From: Arthrobacter crystallopoietes
Lineage (GTDB): Bacteria > Actinomycetota > Actinomycetes > Actinomycetales > Micrococcaceae
Assembly (NCBI RefSeq): GCF_002849715.1
Contig: NZ_CP018863.1
Span: 1,364,001 to 1,428,000 of the forward strand
Length of the DNA stretch: 64,000 bases
Direction: 5' to 3'
Part shown: positions 8,406 to 17,779 of the stretch, one piece after another
Numbering within the stretch: the first letter of the stretch is position 1
Layout of the letters: the number at the start of each line of letters is the position of its first letter
The notes under the pieces: model-generated
What the model saw: the letters and a program-made list of their open reading frames with translations, nothing else
Database searches by the model: none
Told to the model about the DNA's origin: nothing
Translations under genes and position numbers: made by a program

Positions 8406-9488
8406 ATGCTTACTGCGCGCACCATCGCCAAAGAAACCATTGAGTACCAGGAAACGGCCGAGCCGGTCCTGGCCGAGGGCAACGCCTTGGTCAGGATCCA
8501 CCATGTCACGCTCTGCGGCACCGACCTGCACATCTGGGAAGACGACTATCCCACGGACCTTCCGCTCATCCAGGGACACGAATTCTCCGGCGTGGTCGAG
8601 GCAGTAGGCGAAAACCCTGCCGGGATCCAGCCAGGCGACAAGGTGGCGGTCAGCCCAATGAGCTTCTGCGGCGATTGCCAGCCTTGCAGGCTGGGCCGCT
8701 ACAACGTCTGCGAGAACATTTCCTGCCTTGGCTGTTACGAGGACGGTGCCTTCGCGGAACTGCTGAGCGTCCCCGTGGAGAAACTGTGTCCGGTTCCCGA
8801 GGGTCTGGCGCTGGATCTGGCGGCCATGGGCGAACCTGCTTCCATCGCCATGCAGGCCGTGAACCGCGGCCGTCCGATTGCCGGTGAGACCGCCTTGGTG
8901 TTGGGCAGCGGACCGATCGGCCTGCTCGCCACGCTGTACCTGACGGATCTGGGCGTGAAGGTCATCTGCGCCGACATCGAACCGGAAAGACTTCAGTTGG
9001 CAACCAGGTTCGGTGCCGTGGATACGTTGCAGGTAGTCCCGGCCGCTGATTTCCCGGATGCCGGACAGGCGCAACGGCTCAATAAGTTGACGCGTGGCTG
9101 CGGACCTACCCTCATCATCGAGGCAACCGGAGCGCCGGCCTCACTGGAGAACGCCATCCGGCTGGTTGCCAGCGCCGGCCGCATTGTCCAGGTAGGCATC
9201 TCGCCGCGCTCAGCAGCTGTTTCGATGAAAGAGGTTCCGTTCAAGGAACTGGACCTGCTCGGCAGCCGGAACAGCCTGAACCTGATTCCGGACGGACTGA
9301 ACCTGCTGGCCGCACATCAGGACCAGGCGCGGGAACTCATGACGCACAGGGTGCCCTTCGGCAAACTGGCGGACGCCTTCGAACTGATGCGCAACCGAAC
9401 CGAAAAGGTCGGCAAGATCATGATTGAAATGCCGGCCAGCCAGCCCCCGTCGCAGAACGCCCAGGTGCTTGCGGGAGCTTCCGCATGA
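8406..9488 (+). CDS. Zinc-dependent alcohol dehydrogenase
   Basis: A 360-residue medium-chain dehydrogenase. Catalytic zinc ligands are Cys37 (TLCGTD) and His58-Glu59 (GHE). The structural-zinc cysteines are at about 88, 91, 94 and 102, and a Rossmann motif GSGPIGLLA follows near residue 173. It would oxidise a secondary alcohol or polyol hydroxyl with NAD(P). ATG 8406 is chosen because AAAGGACGAG precedes it; an upstream in-frame ATG at 8331 lies inside the YCII gene. The end overlaps the next gene by 4 bases. Confidence 0.9.
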   Translation: MLTARTIAKETIEYQETAEPVLAEGNALVRIHHVTLCGTDLHIWEDDYPTDLPLIQGHEFSGVVEAVGENPAGIQPGDKVAVSPMSFCGDCQPCRLGRYNVCENISCLGCYEDGAFAELLSVPVEKLCPVPEGLALDLAAMGEPASIAMQAVNRGRPIAGETALVLGSGPIGLLATLYLTDLGVKVICADIEPERLQLATRFGAVDTLQVVPAADFPDAGQAQRLNKLTRGCGPTLIIEATGAPASLENAIRLVASAGRIVQVGISPRSAAVSMKEVPFKELDLLGSRNSLNLIPDGLNLLAAHQDQARELMTHRVPFGKLADAFELMRNRTEKVGKIMIEMPASQPPSQNAQVLAGASA

Positions 9489-11149
9489 TCACCACGCCGG
9501 TCCAGGAACTGTCCACTAACTACGACGTCGTTATCATCGGCAGCGGCGCGGCCGGGCTGGTATCTGCGGTCAGGGCTGCGGATGCGGGCTTGACGGTCCT
9601 GGTCCTGGAAAAGGCGGCCAAGCTTGGCGGGACCACGGCCGCTGGCGGCGGCGTCCTGTGGGCGCCGAACAACCATTTGGCCAAGGCTGCAGGATTCACG
9701 GACTCGCACGAAGCAGGCACAGCCTATCTGTCCGAGGCCGCCGGACATGTCATGTCGGCTGAAGAGATCGACTGGTATGTGGCCACCGCCCCGCGGGCAG
9801 TGGAGTACCTGGCCTCGAACACCCGGGTTTCGCTCACCCCGCTGGCCCGCCCGGACTACCATCTGGAGTGGCCCGGCTCGGCAGACGGCGGCCGCGGCCT
9901 GGACAACAACGCGTTCGACCCGGCAGGCTACCCGGGAATGGCCGAAGCCATCCGGCCGTCGTCGTACTTTCCGTTGCTGACCATGGCGGAGCGGGACGAG
10001 CTCAACGGGCGAGCCCCGGACCAACAGTTGCTGGCCGAACGCGCCGCCACCGGCGTGCGGACCATGGGCGGCGCGCTGGTCGGGAGCCTGCTGGCAAGCG
10101 CCTTGGACCGCGGAGTCACCGTGGCAGCGTCGGCTCCCGTCGAAGATCTGGCCCGTTCCGAGGACGGCTGGAAGGTTACGATCAACGACGACGGCGGCAG
10201 CCGCACCACTTCGGCCGAGGTCCGGGCCAACGCCGTCGTCATCGCTTCGGGCGGTTTCGAATGGAACGCCCGGCTCCGCAGCGCCTTCCTCGGGTTCCCC
10301 GTTACGCCCATCAGCGCACCGTCCAATGAAGGTGACGGACTGCAGCTCGGGTTGAAGGCCGGAGCGGCAGTGGCGGACATGACGGCGATCTGGGGTGTGC
10401 CGGTGATTTGCCCGCCCACCCAGATTTACGACGGCGTTCCGTCAGGCCGGATGGGCAATGTGGAAATGACGCTGCCGGGTTCCATCACGGTTAACTCGGC
10501 CGGCAAACGCTTCGTCAACGAGGCCCTGAATTACCACGATGCCTCGAGGGTCTTCGCTACCATCGATCCGCGTACCTTGCACCAACAGAACAACCCGGCG
10601 TGGCTGGTCTTCGATGCCGCATACCTGGCCAAGTATCCGGTCGCCGGCTCCACCCCTGGCATTCCTGCGGACTGGATGGTCACGGCGCCTAGCCTTGAGA
10701 AACTTGCCGCCAAGCTCGGCATCGATCAGGACGGTCTGTCGGCTACCGTTGCGAAGTTCAATGCCGACGCAGAGACCGGAACGGATACTGAGTTCGGGCG
10801 CGGCTCGACCCCGCAGGACCGGTTCCTGGGCGACGCAGGCAACTTGCCAAACCCCTGCCTGGCGCCACTGAACACCGGCCCCTTCTACGCGGTTCCCATT
10901 AAGGCCGGCGTCCTGGGAACCTCAGGCGGTCTGGAAACCAATCTCCACGGCCAGGTCCTGGACCGCCATGGACATCCGCTGGCCGGCCTGTACGCGGCCG
11001 GCAATGTCTCTGCCGGTGTCTTCCGCAACAACTACCCCGGTGGCGGGGCCACGCTCGGCTCCGCCATTACCCGCGCCTTCGCCGCCAGCGAGCACCTCGC
11101 GACAACCCTGGCAGTCAAGGCTCCAGAGGCAGAACGTCTCCGCGTTTAG
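9485..11149 (+). CDS. FAD-dependent oxidoreductase, fumarate reductase/ketosteroid dehydrogenase type
   Basis: A 554-residue flavoprotein. The FAD dinucleotide motif VVIIGSGAAGLVSAVRAADAG is at residues 14-34, followed by KAAKLGGTTAAGGG. The C-terminal GLYAAGNVSAGVFRNNYPGGGATLGSAITRAF is typical of the flavoprotein subunit-like family that includes 3-ketosteroid 1-dehydrogenases. It would desaturate a ring next to a carbonyl or reduce an enone. It overlaps the Zn-dehydrogenase by ATGA, so the two are coupled. A distant relative is encoded at 17780-19543. Confidence 0.87.
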   Translation: MITTPVQELSTNYDVVIIGSGAAGLVSAVRAADAGLTVLVLEKAAKLGGTTAAGGGVLWAPNNHLAKAAGFTDSHEAGTAYLSEAAGHVMSAEEIDWYVATAPRAVEYLASNTRVSLTPLARPDYHLEWPGSADGGRGLDNNAFDPAGYPGMAEAIRPSSYFPLLTMAERDELNGRAPDQQLLAERAATGVRTMGGALVGSLLASALDRGVTVAASAPVEDLARSEDGWKVTINDDGGSRTTSAEVRANAVVIASGGFEWNARLRSAFLGFPVTPISAPSNEGDGLQLGLKAGAAVADMTAIWGVPVICPPTQIYDGVPSGRMGNVEMTLPGSITVNSAGKRFVNEALNYHDASRVFATIDPRTLHQQNNPAWLVFDAAYLAKYPVAGSTPGIPADWMVTAPSLEKLAAKLGIDQDGLSATVAKFNADAETGTDTEFGRGSTPQDRFLGDAGNLPNPCLAPLNTGPFYAVPIKAGVLGTSGGLETNLHGQVLDRHGHPLAGLYAAGNVSAGVFRNNYPGGGATLGSAITRAFAASEHLATTLAVKAPEAERLRV

Positions 11150-11239
11150 ACGCACCCAGTCCCCTACGGACATACCCTAAGAATAAGAGTTGCTGCCGCG
11201 GACCTTCCCGACTGCCGCAGCAATTCATAAGGAGAAACC

Positions 11240-12598
11240 ATGTCAACGACGACAAACCGCACGACCGATGCCGCCGCTTCCGCGAGCGGGACCACCCGCA
11301 AGCCGAATCAGGGCCGCAGGGCTGCAGTAGCCGCCTATCTGGGCGGCATGCTTGAGTACTACGACTTCTTCATCTACGCCTCCGCCGCAGCACTGGTCTT
11401 CGGAGACATCTTCTTTCCCGATGCCGGCGGCGCGTCCAACCTTGCCTCGCTGGCCACCTTCGGCGTCGCTTATATAGCCCGTCCCTTCGGCGCTGTCATT
11501 CTGGGACACTTTGGCGACAAAGTGGGACGCCGGAACGTACTGGTCTTCTCCCTCGTACTGATGGGGGCGGCCACCTTCCTGATCGGTTGCCTGCCCGACT
11601 ACAACTCCATCGGTATCTGGGCCCCCATCCTGCTGGTCTTCCTGCGGTTGCTCCAGGGCCTCTCGGCAGGAGGCGAGACGGCCGGCGCCAGCACGCTGAC
11701 CATCGAGCAGGCGCCGGCCAACCGCCGCGGATTCTACGGTTCCTGGGCATTGAACGGCATCGTTTCTGGCTTAATCCTGGCCAGCCTGGTCTTCCTGCCG
11801 ATCGCTGCCATGCCTCGCGAGGACCTGCTCAGCTGGGGCTGGCGCATCCCCTTCTGGTCCAGCATCCTGGTGCTGGTCGTGGCCTATCTGGTCCGACGTA
11901 CGCTGGACGAACCGGCGGTCTTCGAGGAAACCAAGGAACACAACGAGACCGCCAAACTGCCGCTGGCCGTTGTCATCAAGGACCATGGCTGGGATGTAGT
12001 GCGGGTGGCATTCGCCTCGCTCTTTACCGTGGTCAACACGGTGGTAGCAGTCTTCGCTCTGTCCTTCGCTACGAACAACGCCGGGGTGCCGGCAGCCACC
12101 ATGCTGCTGGTAACCATCTGCACCAATGTGGCGGCACTGTTCACGCAACCGTTCGGTGCCTACGTTTCCGACCGTATCGGCCGGAAGCCCGTTTTCATCA
12201 CCGGCTGCATCGGCAGCGCCGTCTCCATCTTCTTCTACTTCCAGGCCATTTCCACCGGCGAATTCGCTCTGATCCTGCTGGCAGGCTTCGTCACAACGTC
12301 CCTGTTCTACAGCATCTCCAACGGTCTCTACCCGGCATTCTTCTCTGAAATGTTCGACGTCAAGGTCCGCTACACCGGCATGGCCATCGGGCTGCAGCTC
12401 GGCCTGCTGATCGCCGGATTCACTCCCTCGATCGGTACCTGGCTGATGGGCGACAGCGAAACAAACTGGCTGCCAGTGGCAATCTTCACCGCCGTTGTGT
12501 GCATCCTCGCCGCTATCGCTGCAGCCACGGCCAAAGAAACCTTCCGCACCCCGCTGAAGGAACTCGGCCAGCGCAACCCGGCCCGCAGCAGCAACTAG
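11240..12598 (+). CDS. MFS transporter, metabolite:H+ symporter type
   Basis: A 452-residue, 12-span major facilitator. The pattern LGGMLEYYDFFIYASAAALVFGDIFFP and the loop GHFGDKVGRRNVLVFSLVLMG are typical of the MHS group (relatives of shikimate, alpha-ketoglutarate, citrate and proline/betaine carriers). It probably imports the organic acid that the surrounding oxidoreductases process. AAGGAG lies 6 bases before the ATG. A hairpin at 11190-11223 lies in its leader and a terminator follows the gene. Confidence 0.9.
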   Translation: MSTTTNRTTDAAASASGTTRKPNQGRRAAVAAYLGGMLEYYDFFIYASAAALVFGDIFFPDAGGASNLASLATFGVAYIARPFGAVILGHFGDKVGRRNVLVFSLVLMGAATFLIGCLPDYNSIGIWAPILLVFLRLLQGLSAGGETAGASTLTIEQAPANRRGFYGSWALNGIVSGLILASLVFLPIAAMPREDLLSWGWRIPFWSSILVLVVAYLVRRTLDEPAVFEETKEHNETAKLPLAVVIKDHGWDVVRVAFASLFTVVNTVVAVFALSFATNNAGVPAATMLLVTICTNVAALFTQPFGAYVSDRIGRKPVFITGCIGSAVSIFFYFQAISTGEFALILLAGFVTTSLFYSISNGLYPAFFSEMFDVKVRYTGMAIGLQLGLLIAGFTPSIGTWLMGDSETNWLPVAIFTAVVCILAAIAAATAKETFRTPLKELGQRNPARSSN

Positions 12599-12682
12599 TC
12601 CACTCCAGAACACGAAGTCTGTAGCCAAGCTCGGGCTGACGCTCCAAGCCTGAATTCCGATGAACGGGAACTGTCGGTTCCA

Positions 12683-12719
12683 GCCTGCGTGCGGTTCATA
12701 GAGTTGAACGCACGCAGGC
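12683..12719. terminator. Hairpin terminator after the MFS gene
   Basis: Eleven perfectly paired bases (GCCTGCGTGCG with its complement) continue through a one-base bulge into four more pairs around a short loop. There is no T-run. It separates the YCII-to-MFS unit from the downstream Gfo/Idh unit. Confidence 0.6.
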
Positions 12720-12763
12720 CTCGGCAGCCCCGTCACACTCGTCCTCGTTCGAAAGGCACTTCC

Positions 12764-13913
12764 GTGATCCAGCAGGTTCCCGGCCACCCGCGCACGTTGC
12801 GCGTCGGCATTGCCGGCTGCGGCATGATCAGCCGCAACCATCTCGAGGCCTTCGACGCCCTGGATACGGCAGAGGTAGTCGGTGTCTGCGATGTCGACCC
12901 CGAGCGCGCCCACGCCACCGCCACCGCATGGGGAGTAGAAAACGCCGTCGACTCGGTCTCCGCCCTGTTGGCACTGGATCTGGACATCGTTTCGGTCTGC
13001 ACCCCGCACCCGACCCATGAGGCCGTGGTCCTCGAAGCCGCCACTGCCGGCGTGCATGTGCTGTGCGAGAAGCCGATCGCGATCGACCTCCCCTCTGCTG
13101 AACGCATGGTGGCAGCGTGCGATGCAGCCGGCGTCAAACTTGGCGTCCTGTTCCAACGCCGCTTCTGGCCCGCGGCGCAGCGCATCCGTGCCGCGATCGA
13201 CGATGGCACGCTCGGCATGCCCGTGATCGGACACGCGTCCGTCCTGCTGCACCGCGACCCCAGCTACTACTCCAAGGACGCCTGGCGTGGGACCTGGAAT
13301 AACGACGGCGGCGGTGTGCTGATGACCCAGGCCATCCATTACATCGACCTGCTGCAGTGGTACATGGGCGATATCGCCGAAGTCTATGGCGCCATCAACA
13401 CCTTCAAGCACGGTGGGAACATCGAAGTGGAGGATTCCGCCACCGCAGTCCTGAAGTTCACTTCCGGCGGTATTGGCACGCTCTCCGCCTCCACCGCCGC
13501 GGCCCCTTCGCTGGGCGTTCAAATCCGCGTGACCGGGTCAACCGGCGCCACAGCCGAGCTCAGCGAGTTCCCCGAGGGCACGGACGGTCGCGTGACCATC
13601 ATGGCCACCGGAAACACGGTTCGGACGACGCCGGCCCACCCCGGGGATGTTGAACCGAACGTCGACTTGTCCTCCATCAACGGCCAGCTCATCCCGCAAC
13701 CACACCAGCCAGATCCGCGACTTCGTTGAAGCGTTGACCCACGGCGCGGACCCGGCCATTACAGGACGCGACGCCAATAACGCTCTCCGCATCCTGCTAG
13801 CCATCTACGAATCCGCGCGGACCGGTGTCCCGGTCCGCTTCGCGCCCTTCCCGCCAGATGGCCCCGTGGCACCAGAAGGCGTCAGCGCCCAAACCGCCCA
13901 GGCCAACAGCTAA
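12764..13913 (+). pseudogene. Gfo/Idh/MocA oxidoreductase, single-base frameshift
   Basis: From GTG 12764 (GAAAGG upstream) the frame encodes a normal NAD-dependent sugar/polyol dehydrogenase start: LRVGIAGCGMISRNHLEAF, then the family lysine motif HVLCEKPIA. It hits a stop at 13729. Family C-terminal sequence (HTSQIRDFVEALTHG...NNALRILLAIYESARTG) continues in the +1 frame to 13913. Removing one C at 13700-13701 restores a single 382-codon gene. It may be a sequencing error or a genuine inactivation; the surrounding operon is intact. If functional, it would oxidise a hydroxyl of a sugar- or cyclitol-like substrate. Confidence 0.82.
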
Positions 13914-13942
13914 ACCGCCCCGTATCCCGCAAGGAGAACCAC

Positions 13943-16039
13943 GTGAACACCACCCCCACAGGCGGATCCGCCTACGCTCGGCGGTCCCTCGAACTCGGCC
14001 GAAACGGGCGCATCCCGGTGGTCCTGCGCAACCGCCTCGCGTCCTCGCCGATGGAGCGCAACTATGGCACTACCGACGGCCGGATGACCGAGCAGTATCT
14101 CGATTACCTTCTCACCCGTGCCCGCGCTGGGCTCGGGCTGGTCACCACCGAGGCAACCTACGTGCGCGCCGACGGCAAGGGCAGGACGCACCAGCTCGGC
14201 CTGCACACGGACGACACCATCCCCAGCATGAAGATCTTCACGGACGCGATCCACGCCGAAGGCGCCCTGGCCGCCGTGGAGATCAACCACGGCGGCCGCA
14301 CAGCGCAGGCCGAGGTCACCGGCTTCAAGAATGTGGCACCCTCGCCGTCTGCCTGCGACGTCGCCGGCGGCGAAATGCCCCGTGAAATGACCACCAACGA
14401 GGTCCACGAGCTGGCCGCCGCTTACGGCGAAGCGGCCCGGCGCGCCGTCGAGGCAGGCTTCGACGTCATCAACATCCACGGCGGCCACGGTTACTTGATC
14501 CATCAGTTCATGTCCCCGCGCACCAACTGGCGCACCGACGAGTTCGGCGCCGGCGAGGCATTCGTCAACCTGGTCATCGACGAGATCCGTCTTCGCGCGC
14601 CCCACGCCGTCGTCGGTATCCGCATTTCGGTCCTCGAAGGCGTCGAAGGCGGACTGGATGCAGCCGGGCAGCTGGCGGTTATGGACAAGGTCGATACCGA
14701 GGCGCTGGACTTCATTGACCTCTCCGCCGGCAGCTATGAAGCCGGCGAGTGGATCGTCCAGTCCGGCGAGTGGGCGCCGGGCCTGCTCGGGGAGTACGCC
14801 CGGGCCTACCGCAAGTACAACCTGCCGCTCGGCATGGCCGGCCGGCTGAACTCGCCAGAGATTATCGAGGCCGTGCTGGCGGAGGGGCTGTGCGACTTCG
14901 TCTCGCTCGGCCGAGCCGTCCACGCCGACCCGAACTTTGTCCGAGGCGTCCTGACCGGGGAGCGCTACCGCCCCTGCATCGCTTGTAACGTGTGCATCGA
15001 CAACCTCGGCATTGGTCAGGTCACCTGCACGGTCAACCCTGCCGTCGGACGCTCCCGCGTGCCGGTCCCCACACCGACAGTACGGCCGGGATCCCGGGCC
15101 CTTGTTGTCGGAGCCGGCCCCGCTGGGCTGACCGCCGCGCGCGAGCTCGCCGAGGCGGGGGCTGCGGTCACGATTCTCGACGCCGGAAACCGGGCCGGCG
15201 GCGATTTTGCGCTGGCCGAGAAGATGAAGTCGACGCCGGACTTCCACCGCTTCACCAGCTGGGCGGCCGAAGAGAATCAGCGACTCGGCATCAAGATCCG
15301 TTACGGCACGGCAGCAGACACCACGAGCCTCGACCGGCTCGTCGTCGAACACCGGGCTGACGCAGTAGTCCTCGCCACGGGTGGACTCCGCCCTGCTCCG
15401 GCGTTCGGCGGTGCGGACAGCGAAGCCGTCTCCGACATCCGCGCCTGGCTGATGGCGCACCCCGGCGTCCTCGCGGGTACCGAAGCTGCGCCGGAGGCCA
15501 TCACCATCTGGGGCGCCGACTCGGTGGCCATGAGCGTGGCGGACACACTTGCGGGCCGCGGCACGTCGGTGCTGCTCGTCGGACCGCAGGAAACGCTCGC
15601 CCCCGAGGCCGGGCGCCGCGCCAAGATTCTTGCCGTCCCGAGGCTGCAGGGCAATCCCAACGTTCGGATATTGCTGGACTCCAGCATCGTCGAATTCTCG
15701 GGAGGACGGATCCGGACGGTCGGGCCGAAGGGCGAGGAATGGCTGGACGCACCGGGTGAGCTGTTGGTCTCCCGCTCAGTTGCCCCGCTCAGCCCGGCGA
15801 TCAGCCACGCGGGCCGCGACTCGGCATTGAGCAAGGGCGCCGGCGTGCCGGTGACTCTGGCCGGCACCGTCGTTGACCAGAAACCGGCCATCGCTTCCAA
15901 TGCCATCAAGAGCGGATTCGACGCCGCCCAGCGCATCGCCGCCTATCTGGCCGGGGCCGATCCCGACCCTGGAGCCACCCCGGCGCTCGGCGCTCTCGCC
16001 GCAGAGCCGGAACTCGCCGTCCTGGGAGCCATCCGATGA
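13943..16039 (+). CDS. Old-yellow-enzyme/FAD-NAD fusion oxidoreductase with Fe-S cluster
   Basis: A 698-residue protein of the 2,4-dienoyl-CoA reductase/trimethylamine dehydrogenase architecture. It has an FMN-binding TIM barrel (about 1-340, with NIHGGHGYLIHQF), then four Fe-S cysteines (345, 348, 351, 362). An FAD/NAD module with GAGPAGLTAARELAEAG begins near 390. Relatives reduce conjugated double bonds or demethylate amines. The stop overlaps the next start (ATGA). With two FAD dehydrogenases in the cluster, ring desaturation and reduction chemistry seems likely. Confidence 0.9.
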   Translation: MNTTPTGGSAYARRSLELGRNGRIPVVLRNRLASSPMERNYGTTDGRMTEQYLDYLLTRARAGLGLVTTEATYVRADGKGRTHQLGLHTDDTIPSMKIFTDAIHAEGALAAVEINHGGRTAQAEVTGFKNVAPSPSACDVAGGEMPREMTTNEVHELAAAYGEAARRAVEAGFDVINIHGGHGYLIHQFMSPRTNWRTDEFGAGEAFVNLVIDEIRLRAPHAVVGIRISVLEGVEGGLDAAGQLAVMDKVDTEALDFIDLSAGSYEAGEWIVQSGEWAPGLLGEYARAYRKYNLPLGMAGRLNSPEIIEAVLAEGLCDFVSLGRAVHADPNFVRGVLTGERYRPCIACNVCIDNLGIGQVTCTVNPAVGRSRVPVPTPTVRPGSRALVVGAGPAGLTAARELAEAGAAVTILDAGNRAGGDFALAEKMKSTPDFHRFTSWAAEENQRLGIKIRYGTAADTTSLDRLVVEHRADAVVLATGGLRPAPAFGGADSEAVSDIRAWLMAHPGVLAGTEAAPEAITIWGADSVAMSVADTLAGRGTSVLLVGPQETLAPEAGRRAKILAVPRLQGNPNVRILLDSSIVEFSGGRIRTVGPKGEEWLDAPGELLVSRSVAPLSPAISHAGRDSALSKGAGVPVTLAGTVVDQKPAIASNAIKSGFDAAQRIAAYLAGADPDPGATPALGALAAEPELAVLGAIR

Positions 16040-16875
16040 GCGCCACAACGGTCCGTCCGCCCCTCGGTATTGCCCAGCTTTCGCTCCTCGGGACTGCCCC
16101 GCCGGACCTCGTCCGGCTGGCCGCTGGCGCTGGGTTCGACTTCATCGGCACCCGGGTCCGTCCTGTCACCGGGAACGAACGTGCCTTCGATCTGCAGCCG
16201 GGCTCCCCGATGCTGGCCGAAACGTTGGCGCGGATGGCCGACACCGGCGTCGTAATCCGCGACATCGAGTTCCTGCTCCTCGATGGCAGCGACCAACGCG
16301 ACGCGTGGCTGCGAATGATGGAGGCCGGCCAGGCCCTCGGGGCCACCGGGCTCACCGTTGCCGCGAGCGATCCGGACCGCAGCAGGCTGGCCGACACCCT
16401 TGCCCGCATGGCCGAAGATGGACGCGGCCACGGCATCACTCCGACACTGGAGCCGATCTCCTATCAGGCCGTCAACTCGATCCCTGCTGCCGCCGCACTC
16501 GCCCGCGCGGCCGGATGCCAGATCGTCGTCGACACCCTGCACTTCCGCCGCTTTGGTGGCACCCTCGAGGATCTGGCCGAGAACGCCGATCTGGTCCCCA
16601 TGGTCCAGCTCTGCGACGGTCCGGCGCAGCGGCCCACTGACCGCGAAGGCATGGTCCTGGAATCCCGTTCCGAACGCGGAGTTCCCGGCGAGGGCGACTT
16701 CCGCCTGCCGGAGATCGTCGCCGCGCTGCCACCGGAACTTCCGGTCAGTGTGGAGACCCCGTCCAATTCCACCGTTTCCCGAATCGGGGAAGCTGCATGG
16801 GTGCGCCTGCTCAAAGAGGCCGCTGACCGTGTGCTCGACGAAGCGGCCGCCCTCCGCGTCCCCACCAGCGCCTAA
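16036..16875 (+). CDS. Sugar phosphate isomerase/epimerase-like TIM barrel protein
   Basis: A 279-residue AP-endonuclease-2-type TIM barrel. Recognisable family elements are the LEPISYQAVNSIPAAAALA segment (metal-binding Glu), QIVVDTLHFRRFGGT (Asp and His) and VQLCDGP. Family members are divalent-metal isomerases, epimerases or lyases acting on sugars, inosose or dehydroshikimate-like compounds. It is coupled to the upstream flavoenzyme by a 4-base overlap. The reaction is unknown here. Confidence 0.85.
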   Translation: MSATTVRPPLGIAQLSLLGTAPPDLVRLAAGAGFDFIGTRVRPVTGNERAFDLQPGSPMLAETLARMADTGVVIRDIEFLLLDGSDQRDAWLRMMEAGQALGATGLTVAASDPDRSRLADTLARMAEDGRGHGITPTLEPISYQAVNSIPAAAALARAAGCQIVVDTLHFRRFGGTLEDLAENADLVPMVQLCDGPAQRPTDREGMVLESRSERGVPGEGDFRLPEIVAALPPELPVSVETPSNSTVSRIGEAAWVRLLKEAADRVLDEAAALRVPTSA

Positions 16876-16890
16876 CGCCAGAAGGAAAAA

Positions 16891-17733
16891 ATGACTCCCA
16901 ACAACACTGTCCAACAGACCGCGCTGGAGATCGCCCCCGGCGTCGTCGTGCCGATGATCGGCCTCGGTACCTGGCCGCTGGTCGGCGAGGACGCGACCGA
17001 CGCCGTAGCGCGTGGTATCGCCCACGGCTACCGCCATGTCGACACGGCGCAGAAGTACGGCAACGAGGACGCTGTGGGCGAAGGCATCCGCCGCGCAGGC
17101 ATCGAACGCTCCGAACTCTGGGTCACGAGCAAACTGAGTCTGCCCGGCCACTCCCGGACCGCGGTCCGCACCGCCTACGCCGAGGCGCTCGACCGCCTCG
17201 GCCTCGAGTACCTGGATCTCTTCCTCATCCACTGGCCCAACCCTCAGCTGGACCGCTACGTCGAGACCTGCGTTGGCCTGCAAGAACTCGTCCACGAGGG
17301 AGCGCTGCGTAGCTGGGGCGTCTCCAACTTCAAACCTGCCCACCTGGATAGAGTTGCTGCCGCTGGGCTGAAGCCCGCCGTCAACCAGATTCAGGTAGAC
17401 CCCCACCACCTGCAGCGGAGCCAGCTCGAACACAACGCCGCTCTCGGAATCGCCACCGCTGCCTACAGCCCTCTCGGCCGGGCAGGGAAGTTCCTGGAGC
17501 ACCCTGCCGTCACCGGCCCGGCAGCGGCCCACGGTAAAACACCCGCACAGGTCGTGCTGCGCTGGCATCTTGATTCCGGCCGCATTGCCGTCCCCAAGTC
17601 TGCGAGCAACGATCGGCAGCTGGAGAACCTCAACGTATTCGACTTCGCCCTTACCGACGGCGAACTCAGCGCGATCGACGCCTTGGACACCGGCGCAGGC
17701 CCTCGCCTCGATGCCAACGAATATGGCCATTAG
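16891..17733 (+). CDS. Aldo/keto reductase
   Basis: A 280-residue (alpha/beta)8 aldo/keto reductase of the 2,5-diketogluconate reductase type. The catalytic tetrad is complete: Asp51 and Tyr56 in HVDTAQKYGNE, Lys81 in VTSKL and His114 in LIHWP. The C-terminal NADPH site is IAVPKSASNDRQLENLNVFDF. It lies 15 bases after the isomerase-like gene in the same operon. It probably reduces a keto group on a pathway intermediate. Confidence 0.92.
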   Translation: MTPNNTVQQTALEIAPGVVVPMIGLGTWPLVGEDATDAVARGIAHGYRHVDTAQKYGNEDAVGEGIRRAGIERSELWVTSKLSLPGHSRTAVRTAYAEALDRLGLEYLDLFLIHWPNPQLDRYVETCVGLQELVHEGALRSWGVSNFKPAHLDRVAAAGLKPAVNQIQVDPHHLQRSQLEHNAALGIATAAYSPLGRAGKFLEHPAVTGPAAAHGKTPAQVVLRWHLDSGRIAVPKSASNDRQLENLNVFDFALTDGELSAIDALDTGAGPRLDANEYGH

Positions 17734-17779
17734 ACCGGTGACCGCGCGCCGAATTGATCCACCGAAACGGAGCTCACTT

